6,896 nucleotides of DNA from DAIOSQ01 sp036752465 (lineage in GTDB: Bacteria; Pseudomonadota; Gammaproteobacteria; Legionellales; Legionellaceae). The stretch lies in the NCBI GenBank assembly GCA_036752465.1, contig DAIOSQ010000100.1:1-6896 (forward strand). Reading direction: 5' to 3'. The notes below the pieces were generated by a model. That model was not told the DNA's origin. It was given only the letters and a program-made list of their open reading frames with translations, and made no database searches. Below are positions 6,341-6,896 of the stretch, one piece after another; position 1 is the stretch's first letter, and each line of letters begins with the position of its first letter. Position numbers and translations under genes: made by a program.

Positions 6341-6450
6341 CCGGCCCCTTTGACCCCGCTAGGATATTTATGGAGGGTATTTTGTGTTAATAACATTTCT
6401 GTTCGGTAACATTAATTATGAGGCAACGAACAAATCCCCTTGATGATTTT
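6341..6450. other. Gap without recognisable gene
   Basis: This stretch lies between the IS-like remnant and the stop codon of the CaaX-ending gene. Reading downstream of that gene (minus strand), I see no GC-rich hairpin with a T-run. The only pairing noted is GGTCA (6333-6337) with TGACC (6351-6355). No frame here looks coding. Confidence 0.4.
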
Positions 6451-6896
6451 TTAGCTAATAATGCAAGGACCCGCGCGCGGTTTTTTGCGTTGAGGATCGT
6501 CTTCTTTAGGGAGCTCGTTGTAAGAGAATAATTTCCTCATATAACCTAAGCCCGTGCTAGCTTTTTGAGAGCTTTTTTCATATTTAACACCTAATGCATT
6601 TAATGCAACTTCACAAGCGTCTGGTCTTCTAAAATAGGCTTCTCTGCGTTGCTCATGATATGCTATTAATTCGGGATTGGACGTCAAACTCTCTTCCATA
6701 TACTGAACAAGTTGTGGTAGATACGTTGGATCGCCTCGTTCAAGACACAAACAAGCTTGTCTATGAAGTTCTTGTTTATCAACTAACATAACTTCATACT
6801 GTTTTAAACCAGCATGTTTTGCGGATCCATGAATAAAAGCTCTACCAGCTGACTCACATACCTCTCTGGCATTGCATCCCTCAATGACAGGGGGTA
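6451..6896 (-). CDS. Unrecognised protein with C-terminal CaaX box, partial (5' end outside window); candidate effector
   Basis: The minus-strand frame is open from the window edge to the TAA at 6451-6453, giving about 148 C-terminal residues. The ATG at 6789 is internal to this frame (upstream reads GLKQYEV without a stop) and has no clear ribosome site, so the gene starts outside the window. The visible part looks soluble and mainly alpha-helical and Cys-containing (VIEGCNAREVCESAGRAF, HRQACLCLERGD, MEESLTSNPELIAYHEQRREAYF). I recognise no domain. The striking part is the end: a charged linker LPKEDDPQRKKPRAGP, then Cys-Ile-Ile-Ser. This is a textbook CaaX box (two aliphatic residues, Ser favouring farnesyltransferase) behind a Ras-like polybasic stretch. 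Bacteria have no protein prenyltransferase; Legionella effectors such as AnkB use host enzymes in this way. Being an effector is inference. Confidence 0.8.
   Translation of the reverse strand, partial: PPVIEGCNAREVCESAGRAFIHGSAKHAGLKQYEVMLVDKQELHRQACLCLERGDPTYLPQLVQYMEESLTSNPELIAYHEQRREAYFRRPDACEVALNALGVKYEKSSQKASTGLGYMRKLFSYNELPKEDDPQRKKPRAGPCIIS

Noticed and set aside
6468..6486. CCGCGCGCGG followed by TTTTTT on the + strand, looking like an intrinsic terminator
   Set aside because: It lies inside the minus-strand coding sequence for the polybasic RKKPRAGP stretch (AAA AAA CCG CGC GCG codons), and no + strand gene precedes it.

Overview
The window looks like a piece of a gammaproteobacterial chromosome, most likely from an intracellular, host-associated lineage such as Legionellales. 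The evidence is E. coli-like Uup, RNase PH, YggS, YggT and type II QueF, a DUF2845-type secreted protein, moderately AT-rich DNA, and a protein at the right edge ending in a eukaryotic-style CaaX box. The lineage assignment is inference.

Bases 1-3597 (+ strand) are compact housekeeping DNA. They hold the C-terminal part of the ABC-F ATPase Uup, an unrecognised four-helix membrane protein coupled to it, RNase PH (rph), the PLP homeostasis protein YggS, and the two-domain membrane protein YggT, whose start overlaps the yggS stop by one base. Bases 3598-4644 (+) hold a second unit behind its own TATAAT box: an exported DUF2845-type protein with an internal duplication, then a 94-residue unrecognised protein. 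These genes converge on queF (- strand, 4682-5527), the last step of preQ0 reduction in queuosine biosynthesis.

Rightward of queF the character changes. Bases 5543-6450 carry a 177-bp MITE-like imperfect palindrome with 24-bp perfect outer arms and a possible 5-bp target duplication, a 5'-truncated minus-strand reading frame, and what looks like the end of an IS3-type insertion sequence exactly at the truncation point. From 6896 to 6451 (-) runs the C-terminal end of an unrecognised protein finishing in a polybasic stretch followed by Cys-Ile-Ile-Ser. This is a near-ideal prenylation motif and suggests a secreted effector that host enzymes would lipidate. That protein is the main candidate for new biology; the palindromic element is second.
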